64,000 nt of DNA from Epiperipatus broadwayi (lineage: Eukaryota > Onychophora > Udeonychophora > Euonychophora > Peripatidae). The notes beneath the pieces are model-generated. The model did not search any database. It saw only the letters and a program-made list of their open reading frames with translations, and was not told where the DNA came from. A program made the position numbers and the translations under genes. This document shows positions 46,175-57,436 of this stretch, in pieces; within the stretch, counting starts at the first letter, position 1, and the number at the start of each line of letters is the position of its first letter. The stretch covers positions 1,102,767-1,166,766 of the forward strand of contig JAQFVV010012416.1 of assembly GCA_028023455.1 (NCBI GenBank), read 5' to 3'.

Positions 46175-47155
46175 ATAAATGAAAACAATATTCTTATTAC
46201 CACCTATGCACACACACACACACACATCTATTTCTGGTAGTAATGGCAAAAAAAAAGAAACCACTAGTGTAAAATATAATGTGGATATCATTGACAAAAT
46301 AACAAGAAAATAGTAGTCAAAAGTTCAATCATGAAACCCTCCCTTTCATGGATTTTATAACAAACTTTGTCTAACAACAATCTATATTATATAAAGAAAT
46401 TAGTAATGGAATATGAAGTAATTTCATTTTGAAATTGACAGAAGAATTGGTAGTGAAGTATACAGAACATAAAGAAGACAGAAAATAATAATAAGTAGCA
46501 GCATTAAAGTTAAAAAATGTGTTACGTATAAAAAACGGGAAGTTAAAAAGTTGTAGCAGACATGGAAAAAATTGTGAGGAAAAATGTACGTAATGTAAAA
46601 AACGAAAAACTTACTTCTGCAGAAAATTATTGTACTAAATTTGCTCTATTAGTTGTTTAGAATTTAAATGGTTTTATATTTTCAATAAATGAACATTTTA
46701 TATTTTTGTATGTTATAAAAATGGTAATAAATAATATAAAGCTACATTGTTTCTTATATACCATATCAAAGTGAGTGATGTCAATAGTTCTAGGTGGGAG
46801 AAATTATTGATGATTCTACTGGTAAATAACTCCTTCAGGAATATAAACAACTCTACCAGGAAATTACAAGTAACACCTGCGATGAAAAATAAGGAAGCTA
46901 ATTCCAAATACATATAACATATCAAGACCAATACTGTGTTTTTATTATTAAATAAAGATAATGAGTCACGGTTTACATTTTTAATTTTTCTTACATTTAA
47001 AAATTATATGTATTCATAAGACTGTTATTTATGTTGTTAAAATTGGAATACTATTTCTAATTTACCCCCCCCCCCCATTTTTAAATATAAATACAGCACA
47101 CACATAAATATATGAAATTGTACCTAAAAGGCATATAAATTACCTTTGACAAATA
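46175..47155. other. AT-rich DNA with a CA run
   Basis: A (CA)n run lies at 46210-46227 and a C-run at 47066-47076. The 72-codon minus frame at 46713-46931 has no recognised domain. Confidence 0.4.
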
Positions 47156-47157
47156 TC

Positions 47158-47535
47158 ATTCATCATCAACATTTTTAACCATTCCTAATTTAAATCTATT
47201 GAAGGATAAAGGACTCTTCAAACTTAAACTATTTTCTCCGATTCCTCTTCTGCACATTATACCAAGAAACTTCATTTTTTCATCTAGATCTTTTATAGTT
47301 TTTTGGAATCCAGTTTAAGTCATCAAATGTCCATCTATCATTATCTCTTTTGGAAATATGTCCAGTTCAATTTTATTTTAGTCTTTAAATCTTTAAATGA
47401 CATCAATAATATATGTTTGTCCTTTCATCAAACTATTTTGCTTTCTGTCCTTTTTGTTATTCCCAACATACTTTGTTGAGTAGACTAAAGTCTCTGAATT
47501 GCTCTTCCATTAACTGTCCAACTCTCCGATCCACA
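47158..47535 (-). pseudogene. RTE-like LINE ORF2 C-terminal fragment
   Basis: Minus strand, read across stops: RVGQLMEEQFRDFSLLNKV near 47525-47465 (cf. ERSMLGISLRDRV in related ORF2s), then TGHISKRDNDRWTFDDLNW near 47345-47290, IPKNYKRSR, and an end with CATCATCAA on the plus strand. Order and spacing match the other RTE-like ends in this window. No catalytic region remains. Confidence 0.7.
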
Positions 47536-48169
47536 AAGGGAAAAAAATAAGACATATTTAAAACCTTTCTTTTCAATCACATAGATATGATTCATTTTAA
47601 TATTTATTTATTTTTTACATTTTAATCGTATATTGCTTTGTTTTCTGAATAAAATATAAATTTAAAATTATTTTAATGCTTTAAATAATAATTTTGACCT
47701 AATTTATGTAGTTTTTTTTATGTCTAATCAAAAATATAGCAAATCGTCAAAATTATTGATCAGCATTCATTAAATAAACTTAAGTTTAAATTAACATTTT
47801 ATTCAAAAAATCAAAAATTCATGATTAAAATGTAGGGAGAGGGGGAAGCATTGGATTTATATTGATTAATTCATGGATTATAAATTTATATTATTAGAAT
47901 TTAAATTAACAATTTTCATCTAAGAATAGTTCTCCCACTATAAATATTATCATGCTCTTAGAAATAATGCAAGAAAGCATGATTATGTCAGACATATAAC
48001 TTGAAATAAGATAATTCTTTTTAACAGTTATCAATTTTCAATACTATACTCCTCAATTTAATGCAGTTCTTATCAAATAACTTTTCCCTCTATCTCATTT
48101 TAACAAACTTTCTTATCTATCCATCTACAAATTATCTCTTTTCATACTGCTTTTAATTTCTTAGCATTG

Positions 48170-48400
48170 AGTTTAAGATTCCGACTGTCCACCTGTGACT
48201 ATTTTTTTAGTGACATATTGAGATTAGCTCTACTTTAGTATCATAATTTTTTCAAAGATAGCAATGATATATAGTTGTTTTCTAACTCATTTATTTTGCT
48301 TTCAGTGTCTCTTTGTAACCTCCAACCCATTTTTCTATACTTTCCTGTGTGCTCTGAAGTTTCTCAATTACTTTTTTAATATACAATTATCTAATTTATT
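48170..48400 (-). pseudogene. RTE-like LINE fragment, badly worn
   Basis: Minus strand: EKLQSTQESIEKWVGGY-like peptide near 48370-48320, then HRWTVGILNSMLRN near 48205-48165. It corresponds to the same part of ORF2 as 47158-47535. Many stops; the match is short. Confidence 0.5.
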
Positions 48401-48472
48401 GGATTCCCTTTAAATAACTACTGTGAATCTTGTACTGTCATAGTTTACAATTCAGAATTTAACTATAATATA

Positions 48473-48760
48473 CAGGTTGGAGTAGGTTGAAGCCTTCCAT
48501 TAAAGTGTAAGGATTTGCTATCTTAATATAAACTGAACACTGATCTTATATATGTATGGGAGATGGTAATCTGGACCAACTGATGAGTGCTGGTTTATCA
48601 TGAAATACATATGTTGGTGATTATTTAACTTTTCTGCATGTGTGTGGTCATATGTATCAGTAATATGAGATAGTGTGAATAGTGAAGCGGCTTGAAAGTC
48701 TGAGTTCAAATCCCCTATATTTACAATTAGGCTCCAGGTATAAGAGTGCCTGGTATTTCA
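48473..48760 (+). repeat. Hammerhead-bearing repeat, copy C, running past the unit tail into the next head
   Basis: It starts inside the unit (GGTTGGAGTAGGTTGAAGCC) and passes the hammerhead. After the tail GAGTTCAAATCCCC it continues into the head sequence TTAGGCTCCAGGTATAAGAG before ending near 48760. Copy A starts at this head. So C is permuted relative to A, as expected when copies come from a tandem or circular RNA. Confidence 0.75.
48566..48624 (+). ncRNA. Hammerhead ribozyme motif (family 2, copy C), best of its family
   Basis: Distal stem I GTAATC (48566-48571) pairs with GATTAT (48619-48624). Proximal stem I ACCAA (48575-48579) pairs perfectly with TTGGT (48614-48618). CTGATGA is at 48580-48586. 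Stem II GTGCTG/TATCAT has one mismatch and two G-U pairs. GAAA is at 48602-48605, and stem III is ATACATAT. The cleavage-position base is G (48613), where copies A and B have A; G is not tolerated, so this copy is probably silent. Confidence 0.7.
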
Positions 48761-49020
48761 CATCTTCTATAATACATACATATTGACGTGAAGATATTCA
48801 TGGATTACAGATATAAATTATATACTTTGTAGGTTCATCCATATATAATTTTGATAATGAATATACTAATGTTTAGCATTGTCATAAACTGGTGTTTAAG
48901 TGCCTCTACAGCCATCTTTATAATATTCTATTCATCACCTCCAGTTGATGGCTTATGTACTCAAGCCGAAATATCGATATATTCAAGAACAGAATCGTAC
49001 ATGAATAAAAATGCAAAGTA

Positions 49021-49122
49021 GATTGTCAAGCATTGGTGGTTGAGTGATCAGCACAGTTGCCTTACAAGCAGTTGTCCCAGGTTTGTGGGTTCACTTCCCT
49101 GCCGATGCTTTGACACATGAAA
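49021..49122 (+). repeat. tRNA-Gly-derived short SINE with perfect 14-bp target duplication
   Basis: GTCAAGCATTGGTGGTTGAG, CTTACAAGCAG, GGGTTCACTTCCCTGCCGATG, then CTTTGACACATGA and an A-run. AAAAATGCAAAGTA occurs directly before (49007-49020) and after (49123-49136). This is the clearest proof of retroposition for the family. Confidence 0.9.
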
Positions 49123-49388
49123 AAAAATGCAAAGTATATCATATATATAAATTGAGATAATATGGTTTTATTATCCATAATATCATTTATTACTGTGCAG
49201 AACGTTTGAATTATCATGCAGATATAGTATGCATAATTGCTTTATTATATTGTGCAGGTTTATATTTTGATTTTCTTTTAATTGTACAAATAAATTTATT
49301 TTCTTTCTTTGATTTAATATATGCACTAATACGGATTATAGTGTTAATTTAAGAATACATTCCTATTGGTTTAAATTAATGTGCTTGC

Positions 49389-49505
49389 ATTTTTTTTTCC
49401 ATATATCATAGCATCGGCTTGGAGGCAAACCTGCATCAACCGACTGCAACCAACTGCTTGCTTGCAAGGCAGCTGCACTGACCTCTCAGCTAATAATGCT
49501 TGACA
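49389..49505 (-). repeat. tRNA-Gly-derived short SINE, long-variant
   Basis: Minus strand: GTCAAGCATTATTAGCTGAG, CTGCCTTGCAAGCAAGCAG, an extra AGTTGGTTGCAGTCGGTTG-like segment shared with 63637-63749, then the T-arm region, GATGCTATGATATATGG and an A-run. No clear target duplication. Confidence 0.7.
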
Positions 49506-49732
49506 TAAATTATTTTCTTACCATTTGTATTTTTGTTTATTTTAAAATAATAAAAGCCCTAAAATTAATTGAAAAAATAAGCACTTATCAGATTATTCTA
49601 TTCATATATAAGCATACTTTATTATTGAAAAACTAATTCTGTTTTCAATAATTTTCTTAGTTTTAGTAGCAGTAAAATTTATTATCAGAGTAAAGCTCAA
49701 ATTGGAAAAGAAAAATAATAACTTGTGGAGAG

Positions 49733-49985
49733 ACTGATACATAAGTAGCATTTGATTTACGAGCGAGATATCCCAGGATTGGTCCTGGTACTTGCAGTTC
49801 TAGCACTATAACTTTTCATGAACTTTCAAGAAATAACGCCATTAGCCTTTTTTACCCTGTGTGGTTTGGCTCATTGGTAATAGGTTCCAGAATCGATTCT
49901 GCTACTTGCAGTTCTAATGCTCAAACTTCTTATGAATTCTGGAGAAATTTGGATCACTTATTTCTGCCTATTCAGATAACTGAAG
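49733..49985 (+). repeat. Two adjacent tRNA-like units, possible SINE dimer
   Basis: 49770-49830 (GGATTGGTCCTGGTACTTGCA, GTTCTAGCAC, CATGAACTTTC) and 49890-49950 (GAATCGATTCTGCTACTTGC, GTTCTAATGC, TATGAATTCTG) are direct repeats about 115 bp apart. B-box-like GGATTGGTCC and GAATCGATTC are present. No terminal features found. Confidence 0.45.
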
Positions 49986-50334
49986 AATAAAATCTCATAC
50001 TTAAACTATAAGCTCTCTATAAGAAGTCTGTGGAAAATTTCTTCTCAGACATAAAAAAAGCCACTTAAAACGTAATAGCATCAATATTTGATGAAATTTT
50101 AGACTCTATGCTGCATAAACACAATCATGGATGTTTATGTATAGATTTAAGATCAACCAGAAATGTGAGAAAACTGGCATCATTTAATCAGGTTCCAACT
50201 CATTCTCTCCTATTTCAAAAGAATTTAATGACTTCTTCGTCCATATTTTGACATTTTATTTTTACAATTAAATCGTTTACCTATATCATATAGTAATAAT
50301 CTATAAGACTTTATATATGATAAAGATATATAAA

Positions 50335-50420
50335 AGAGATGGTAACTGACCAACTGGTGAGTGATAGTTCAGCACAAAATGCATCTTTTGGGGGCATTTT
50401 GTATCTCTATTCATATGATG
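50335..50420 (+). repeat. Worn fragment of the hammerhead-bearing repeat (family 2, copy E)
   Basis: GACCAACTGGTGAGTG, AGTTCAGCACAAAATGCATC and TATTCATATGATG follow the order in copies A-D. The core is CTGGTGA and GAAA is AAAA, so it is dead. Confidence 0.45.
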
Positions 50421-51315
50421 TCAAATGATTGTGTTGTAATGTGGAGGTTATTTAATACATTTATAAAATCTTTACAAAAGGATAGGTGCTAAAAGTTAAT
50501 ATTTGAATTTTGAAAAATATTAAAATAAAGCACCAAAGTAAATAGTAACAATAACAATAGCTTTTTTCTTAGTGGATGTGTACTTTTACCTATTCATAAA
50601 AGTTATTGAAAGGAAATATTACTTATTTGAATTCCATTTTTAAAATAGGAACAGATTTTATCTGAAACATTATAAAAAAAAGTAAAATATATGTTAAAAG
50701 TAAACATTATACCTACCTACATATCAGTGATGAAGCATGACTTTTTTAAAAATGAAAGCAAACTACATAGTCTTTTTTATAATGTTTTTATTTTACTTAA
50801 CATAACAACGTTTACATAATAGCTAAGATGTACATATTACATACATCTAGAAAAATCTAAAACTCTCTTATCAGTAATCAGACTGTGACTAATTTAGGTA
50901 TAAAGAATCCATTATCAAGATATTTTTATTTTCCAAATGCTTTTAAAATTTGTAAGTTTAAACTTTAAATTACATTTTAGCATTGTTTGAACATCTTATA
51001 ATCAACGAATAATGTGATAGCAAACTCATTGTTTGTGTTATATGAAAACAATTCAACAGTTGAGAAAAAAATTGAAAGTCAACAGAAATTCCATACAAAA
51101 AATAATGAGTTTGAATAGTTCATTCTTCTTTTTTTATGTTTAGCAAAATAGTTTGGAGAATTTTTTTTTATATTTGGCAAAATAGTTTATACACACTAAG
51201 GTTGAATACTTATTTGTGAATTTTTAAAATTGAATTTTACTTAAAGCTTTTGAATTTTTTAGTGAATTCTTCTATGGAAGCACTAATTCCACTCAATACA
51301 TGAAGCCTTCATCCC

Positions 51316-51395
<80 letters not shown>

Positions 51396-52798
51396 AAATA
51401 ATTTTTTCCATTGGTATTTCTGACAGCCATTTTTGTTAGCCAGTAAAAAGAACTCCTGATATTACTGTAATATGATTAGTTCTCTTAATCTGATTTGCCT
51501 TAGTAGTAGCAACCTCACACAGTTTTTTTTTGTTTTGATATCACTATGATGCTGCAATTGGTATATTATTTTCTATGTTGTTTTAAGCCTATCTATATGT
51601 TGTCATTACAGTGTGTAGTTTTATTTTATCATATTACAAATTTTAAAATTATTTGGAAAATAATCTGAAGATGTCAGCATCATACAAACCTTTTATATGA
51701 TGACAATAGCTAATTTGCATGACAATGTTATGAGGATTGTGTCCTTAGATGTTAAAAGACAATTTCTTAATGGTAGAGTGCTTTAGCTTGCAGCCAAATA
51801 ACAGAAAAGTTTACATTCCTAAAAAAAAGTATAAGTTTCAATAATTTGTTTACATATTAAAGATTATTTATGCACTATTTTTGTAAAATATTTATTTTAA
51901 ACCAAAAACATGTCATTAAAAGGAGATTTCTTTGAAAACATTTGTTTTTATGGCAAAGTGGAAGCAGTTTTTACTGGGAAAATTAGAATTGTCTTTGTGA
52001 AAGCAGTAAAGAACTTATTTTTTGACATTTTAATAACAATAAATAATATATTTAATTTTAAGCCTTTTTTCTTTCTTTGATGATAAATAACCCTAAATTT
52101 ATCTTTATCTTGATTTTAATAACATAGAATTCAAATATCTAATATTTCATTGTACTAACTTTTGAAGAGAAAAATTATGACCAATGATGGCAAGCACCAC
52201 TTTATAGACATGAACTCCATTTGAAAATTGTTTTTCATCTTTTGAAAATATCAAATAATAACTTCTTAAATGTCTATTATTTGAAAGCTTACATTTGTAG
52301 TAAATATAATTGAGATTATCAATATATGATATAGAAAAAATGTTTAATTGTAAAATTAAAATGTTCAAACACAGAAAAATATGGACTAAAGTCTTACTAA
52401 AGCCTATGCAAAATAGAAGAATGAAATTTACAGCTGAATAGATTTAAAACAAATATTTTCATATAAAACCTAGATATAATTCTTAATTTTTTGGCTTAAA
52501 ATATTTTAGAAATATGTTGCATAAATAAGCTTAAATAAGTGATAAATTATTGAAAATAACATTACATTACTGTATGCTATGTATAGCCTATTTAGCAATA
52601 CATTCAGATTTTAGATACACTTTTAATCTTACTAATTAACCACAGTTTAATAAATGACCTTAAATATATTCTTCTAGATACATTGCATATAATACAGAAA
52701 AAATGTTATTTATATAATAAATAAATTTTAAAAATTATATGTGTTTTTCTGACTGATAACTTCCCATCAAAGTAATTCTTGAGGATTTCTATTGGCTT
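50421..52798. other. AT-rich DNA with a long TA run
   Basis: A (TA)n microsatellite spans about 51319-51392 with one G interruption. Otherwise no gene or transposon end is recognised. Confidence 0.45.
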
Positions 52799-52957
<159 letters not shown>

Positions 52958-52961
52958 CACC

Positions 52962-53971
52962 ACAGTATTCTTCTTCACAAATTATATCAAATGGGTTTTT
53001 CTACTAAGCTTGTTTATTGGTTTCAATCCTTTCTTCATGGTCGTACTGCATATATTAAATTTAATAATACTATTTCATCTAATTTTAAATGTAATTTGGG
53101 AGTTCCTCAGAGTAGTATTTTAGCACCTATGCTTTTTAACATTTATATGAATGACCTTAAGGATTGCTTAAAATCTTCTTATCTTTTGTGCTATGCAGAT
53201 GACTGTAAAATCTTTAGAAGAATCACATCTGTGCTTGATTGCACTCTTCTTCAAAAGGATATAGATAATTTTAGTGCTTGGTGTGATCTAAATAATATGA
53301 CTTTTAATTTCAGTAAATGTTCCTTAGTCTTGTATTCTAAAAAATCTGAAGTTTTGCATTTTTCTTATTTTATTAATTCTCACAAAATTACTTCTGTTGA
53401 ATCCCAAAAAGATTTGGAAGTTATATTTTCTAGTAATGGATCCTTTCTTCCTCATTTGGAAATGATTATTGGTAAGGCTTTAAAAATTGTAGGTACTATT
53501 CTAAGGTTTGGTTATCATTTCAGTGGTGATACAAAATTTAAATTATTTTTATCATTGGTTCTTCCCATCATTGAATATTGTTCAGTCATTTGGAATCCTA
53601 GCTCTAAACAGGGATGTAATTTATTACAATCAGTCTCTAATAAGTTTTCTACATATGTTTCTTTGGGAAATAAAATTGTTGTTCATCTTTCTTCTAGAAG
53701 ACAATATAGAGATCTTAAATATCTTTATAAACTTGTTAATAAAATAGTTCTTTTATCTAACACAATTTCTACTGTTATAATTAGATCTCATGTGCATGAT
53801 ACTCGGTCTGCTTCTGTTTGTTACATTAAAACTTGTCATTCCAATGTTCTTAGATTTTCTCTTTTATTTAGGCTACCATTTTTATATAATCAGATTTGTA
53901 ATAATATTAATTACTTCAATTTAGATTATAATCAATTTTGTAATGTTATTAAATTTAAATGCCAAATTTGA
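52962..53971 (+). pseudogene. Jockey/CR1-like reverse transcriptase fragment, 5'-truncated, frame open
   Basis: A LINE ORF2 piece that begins within the reverse transcriptase. HSILLHKLYQMGF follows directly from the microsatellite (the usual start of the block after the first catalytic Asp). Then come WFQSFLHGRTAYIKF and GVPQSSILAPMLFNIYMNDL (usual G of PQGS replaced by S). The active site YADDCKIF follows near 53195, then LQKDIDNFSAWCDLNNMTFN, KDLEVIFSS and LPIIEYCSVIWNP. The frame is open for 326 codons from the Met at 52991 to a stop at 53969-53971, so it is fairly young. The endonuclease and the first catalytic Asp are absent, so it cannot act. A short AT-rich tail with a TA run (53994-54011) follows. 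Confidence 0.8.
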
Positions 53972-54199
53972 TTCGTTTAACTTGATTTTGTTTATATATA
54001 TATATATATATTTGTTAAATTGTTTTTTTTTATTATTTTGTTATGTGCTTTATATTTATCCCTTTTATTTATTTGTTATTATTAATGTCTTAATAATAAT
54101 TGTTTATATGCTGATGTTTAATTTTACTTTAGATTTTTAAATGTGTTAATTATTCCAAACCCCTAAATACAAGGTAAAAGAAGTTTTATACATTTAAAA

Positions 54200-57100
54200 A
54201 TGGAATGTGATAATGATATAGATAATATACATAGCAATTCAAGCTTAAATTGTCACACTCAGTCGTTCAACAGAAACGATGCCGAAATCTTCATAGCTAT
54301 AATAACAAATCTCAGGCTCCATCTGAGATCAAAAACCTTTCCATTAGCAATGCTAAGCACCAAATAATTACTGACAACATTAAAATGCAAGAAATTATAC
54401 AAACTTCGTCAGTTATATACAATAGCATTGGTTTCCCATCGGGTGAAATAACAGCCAATATTAATAATACATACGAAAACAGTAACAACACTCACCGTAT
54501 TTCCCAAACTCCTTTAGGAAAAGTAAATAAACACAATTCATCCACAACCGCGAAATACTCTCAGAATAATTTGGAACAAAAAATAAAATATCAGCAAAAT
54601 CTATCTGAAGAAAGGAAAAAAAATTTTTTTAAATCACCAGAGGTCACCAAATTCACTGCTGTAACACCAGAGACTGTCAACGGTATTTCGGGAGAAAAAA
54701 ACGAAATAACAGATAAAAAAAAAATCAACAAAACCTATTCACAAACAAATGAAAATTTCAAACTAGATGAACCTTTAACCATTTTCCCACCTCTTACGAA
54801 GCTCCTCATCGACATCTGACGTCACTCTAACTCTGCCAGTTCTTATGCTAAAATATTCGTTAGACAGGTATTGAATAGGTTTTTAAAAGTTCTGTAAGAT
54901 GGTGCCCTCTTCTGAATTATTTTACAAGTAAAAAATAAAAAAAAACACATTTAAACCTAAACAAAGAAAGAACATTACTTGTGATTGGTTCTTAGCATGC
55001 TCTCAGCCAAAAAAGACATTCTGATTGGCTGGAAAGAACAAAGAAACAGCCTGATCAAAGAAAATAAAGAAAAACGCTGAGATTTTCATTTCGAATATGA
55101 TTTAAATTATTATAAAAGAATATTTTGAGAAATTACAAATTATTTTCAGAGAGAATACTAAAAAAACAAAATTATTTTCGAAAAATATTGAAGATTTTAG
55201 TAAAAATATTTAAGATTTAGTAAAAAGAAATATTTACTTTTCTATAACGTAAAAGTCGACCTTTTTGTTTATATTATAGCTTTTATGTTGCCGAAATTGA
55301 ATATTTTAGAATAAATAAATAGCAATTTATTTTTGAAAGAACTTTCGTTCTCTTCATAACCTGAAAAATTAGTAATATACTTTTTATAAACGTATCTGAG
55401 TTGAATTTAATATTATAGGCGAATATGTTTTAACAATAGGCTTTGTCTTCAGTTTGTGAGTTGGCCAATTAAAAGATTTGATTTTTACCTCATACAACCA
55501 ATAATATAATTAGTGGTTTAAGGGTTAATATCTACATCGTTCGCACATTTCAAAACAGACTCACAAATACAAACTCTTCCAAAAAAATCTACATCCTATG
55601 CTTTAAGTATCAACAAAGACGTTAAAACCGTGGAGACTAACTCTGTCAGCAATATTAATGAAATGCTTATAGGCATATCGGAATATGAAAGAGAAATCAC
55701 AACAGAAGACAATCAACACCTCCAATCAATTAAGATATTAAATTATTATAATATTACCGACGAAATGCATCAAAACATAAACTATAATTTCAACAAAACT
55801 ATTCCAAACATGCTCTATAAATCTTTCCAAAATTATTACAATGACAAAACTCTAATCCTAGCAGTAACGAATGAAAACTTACCATTATACAAATTCCCCA
55901 TGGAGCATTTATATTCCGTAATTAAACAACATGATTCAGAGTTGGGGGATTTATCAAATACTAACACATCCTAAGGACAGATATGTGGCAATAGAATTTA
56001 AGACCTGGGCAGACAGGCTCCAATTTAAAAACAATATTAAAATACTGGGAAATAAAATACTTTGCACTGTAGAAATGAACAGACCTATGATACTACAAGG
56101 GAAAATCAAAAACTGCCTAACAAGATTCACTGAACAAGAGCTCCAAAATATCCTCAATCCCTACGGCACTGTATCAAAATTTAAATTCCTTCCAGACCCC
56201 ATCTTGAATGGAAACATAATATCAAACACAGCAATCTTCTCACTAGCCATGAAAAAAAATGTTTCTCCCACTGACATCCCTACTGTATAGTTAATGCAAG
56301 AGGTTCACCAATGGTCTTAACATTCAGGGGGTGCGGCCTCAGAGCTTTCACTGTTTACAAAGGACTCACTTTATAAAAGACTGTTTGGCACATATCTGCA
56401 CTACCTGCAATCAAAAGAAAGACAAGTTACACTGCTGCAATGGAAAGAATATAGAAACAACAACCACTACAGACACCAAACAGTCACCTAAAACAGACAA
56501 TAATATTGAAAACCACACTGATAAACACAGGGCTTCAACATTAAAAACTATACTGAATATATAGACATAACTCCCACAGATGTAACACCAGTCCACATAA
56601 TATCTAGAGATGAAGATCAAGATGAAAATCTTTCCCAACAAACTGAAATGGAATTCCAACAACAATACAACCAAAAATAGAAATGATAAACAAACAACTA
56701 CATCAAGTACACCTCATCTCATTTCAAACCAATACACAGATAATATTCAGTCAATAAACAGTACAACATTGGAAAAAAAGAGCTATGAATCAATGCTTGA
56801 CAATCCTTCAGACTTGAAATCACTTCCAATAGAAGAAACAGACACCAGAATCAAAATAGACAAAAATAACACCCAATCACCTAGAAAGTCACAAAGTAAA
56901 CAAAATACAATAACTCCACATCCTCAAAAAGAAAGTAGCAAAACCAATAAACCAAGGAAAAAATTCAATCTAGCACACACCAAAACTCAAAACCTGGGGA
57001 AAAAGGATGGTTTATCTGGACATTGGAATCAGGATCTTTCACAAGAAATAGAGTTAACACAACAAGCTATACCAAATATTAATAAATGGAAATCAGATGT

Positions 57101-57399
57101 TCCGGATAAATCAAGCTCAGATGACGATATGAATTCTGGGTTTATAACACAACTACCTACATTAAAACCAGATTCACAAGAATCACAAAGTGTCATGGGA
57201 AAAAAAGAAAAGAAAAACCTCTGAGCACTCTGATACTGATTCAGCACCAATGGAAGATGATCCCTATTTGGAATTACCAGATTCTATGGGAAATGAGGAC
57301 CTTCCAGTACTCATGGAATCAAATCTACATCAACTCTCATTGGAAGAAGCATCATATCAAGAAACCAATTATAGTCATTTACTTCCAAATTCTCCCTGA
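54200..57399 (+). pseudogene. LINE ORF1 pseudogene, split by an insertion
   Basis: The start codon at 54200 begins ME-DN-DIDN as in the minus copy. A frameshift occurs before 54290. The polar N-terminus then runs to about 54835. After the insert the frame resumes near 55525 (STSYA, NSTTYA in the other copy) and the RRM-like domain follows in two frames (55630-55974, NLPLYKFPMEHLYS; 55931-56290, HPKDRYVAIEFKTWAD, YGTVSKFKFL). The Cys/His region is in a third frame (56331-56564, HCLQRTHFIKDC, ICTTCNQKK). The polar tail continues over 56610-57399, with an overlap shift near 57200. It is at least five breaks from functional. Confidence 0.8.
54840..55525. other. Foreign insert within LINE ORF1
   Basis: No ORF1 homology. 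It contains GTGATTGGTTC and TGATTGGCTGG near its left side and GTTGGCCAATTAAAAG and CAACCAATAATATAA near its right side, which suggests inverted ATTGG/CCAAT subterminal motifs, and then GGGTTAATATC. It resembles 22855-23350 in layout. Probably a non-autonomous DNA element, but exact ends and target duplication could not be set. About 120 bp of ORF1 may also be missing here. Confidence 0.45.
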
Positions 57400-57436
57400 G
57401 ACCAGGGGCCGGCTGGAGGGGCAGGGACACTATATT

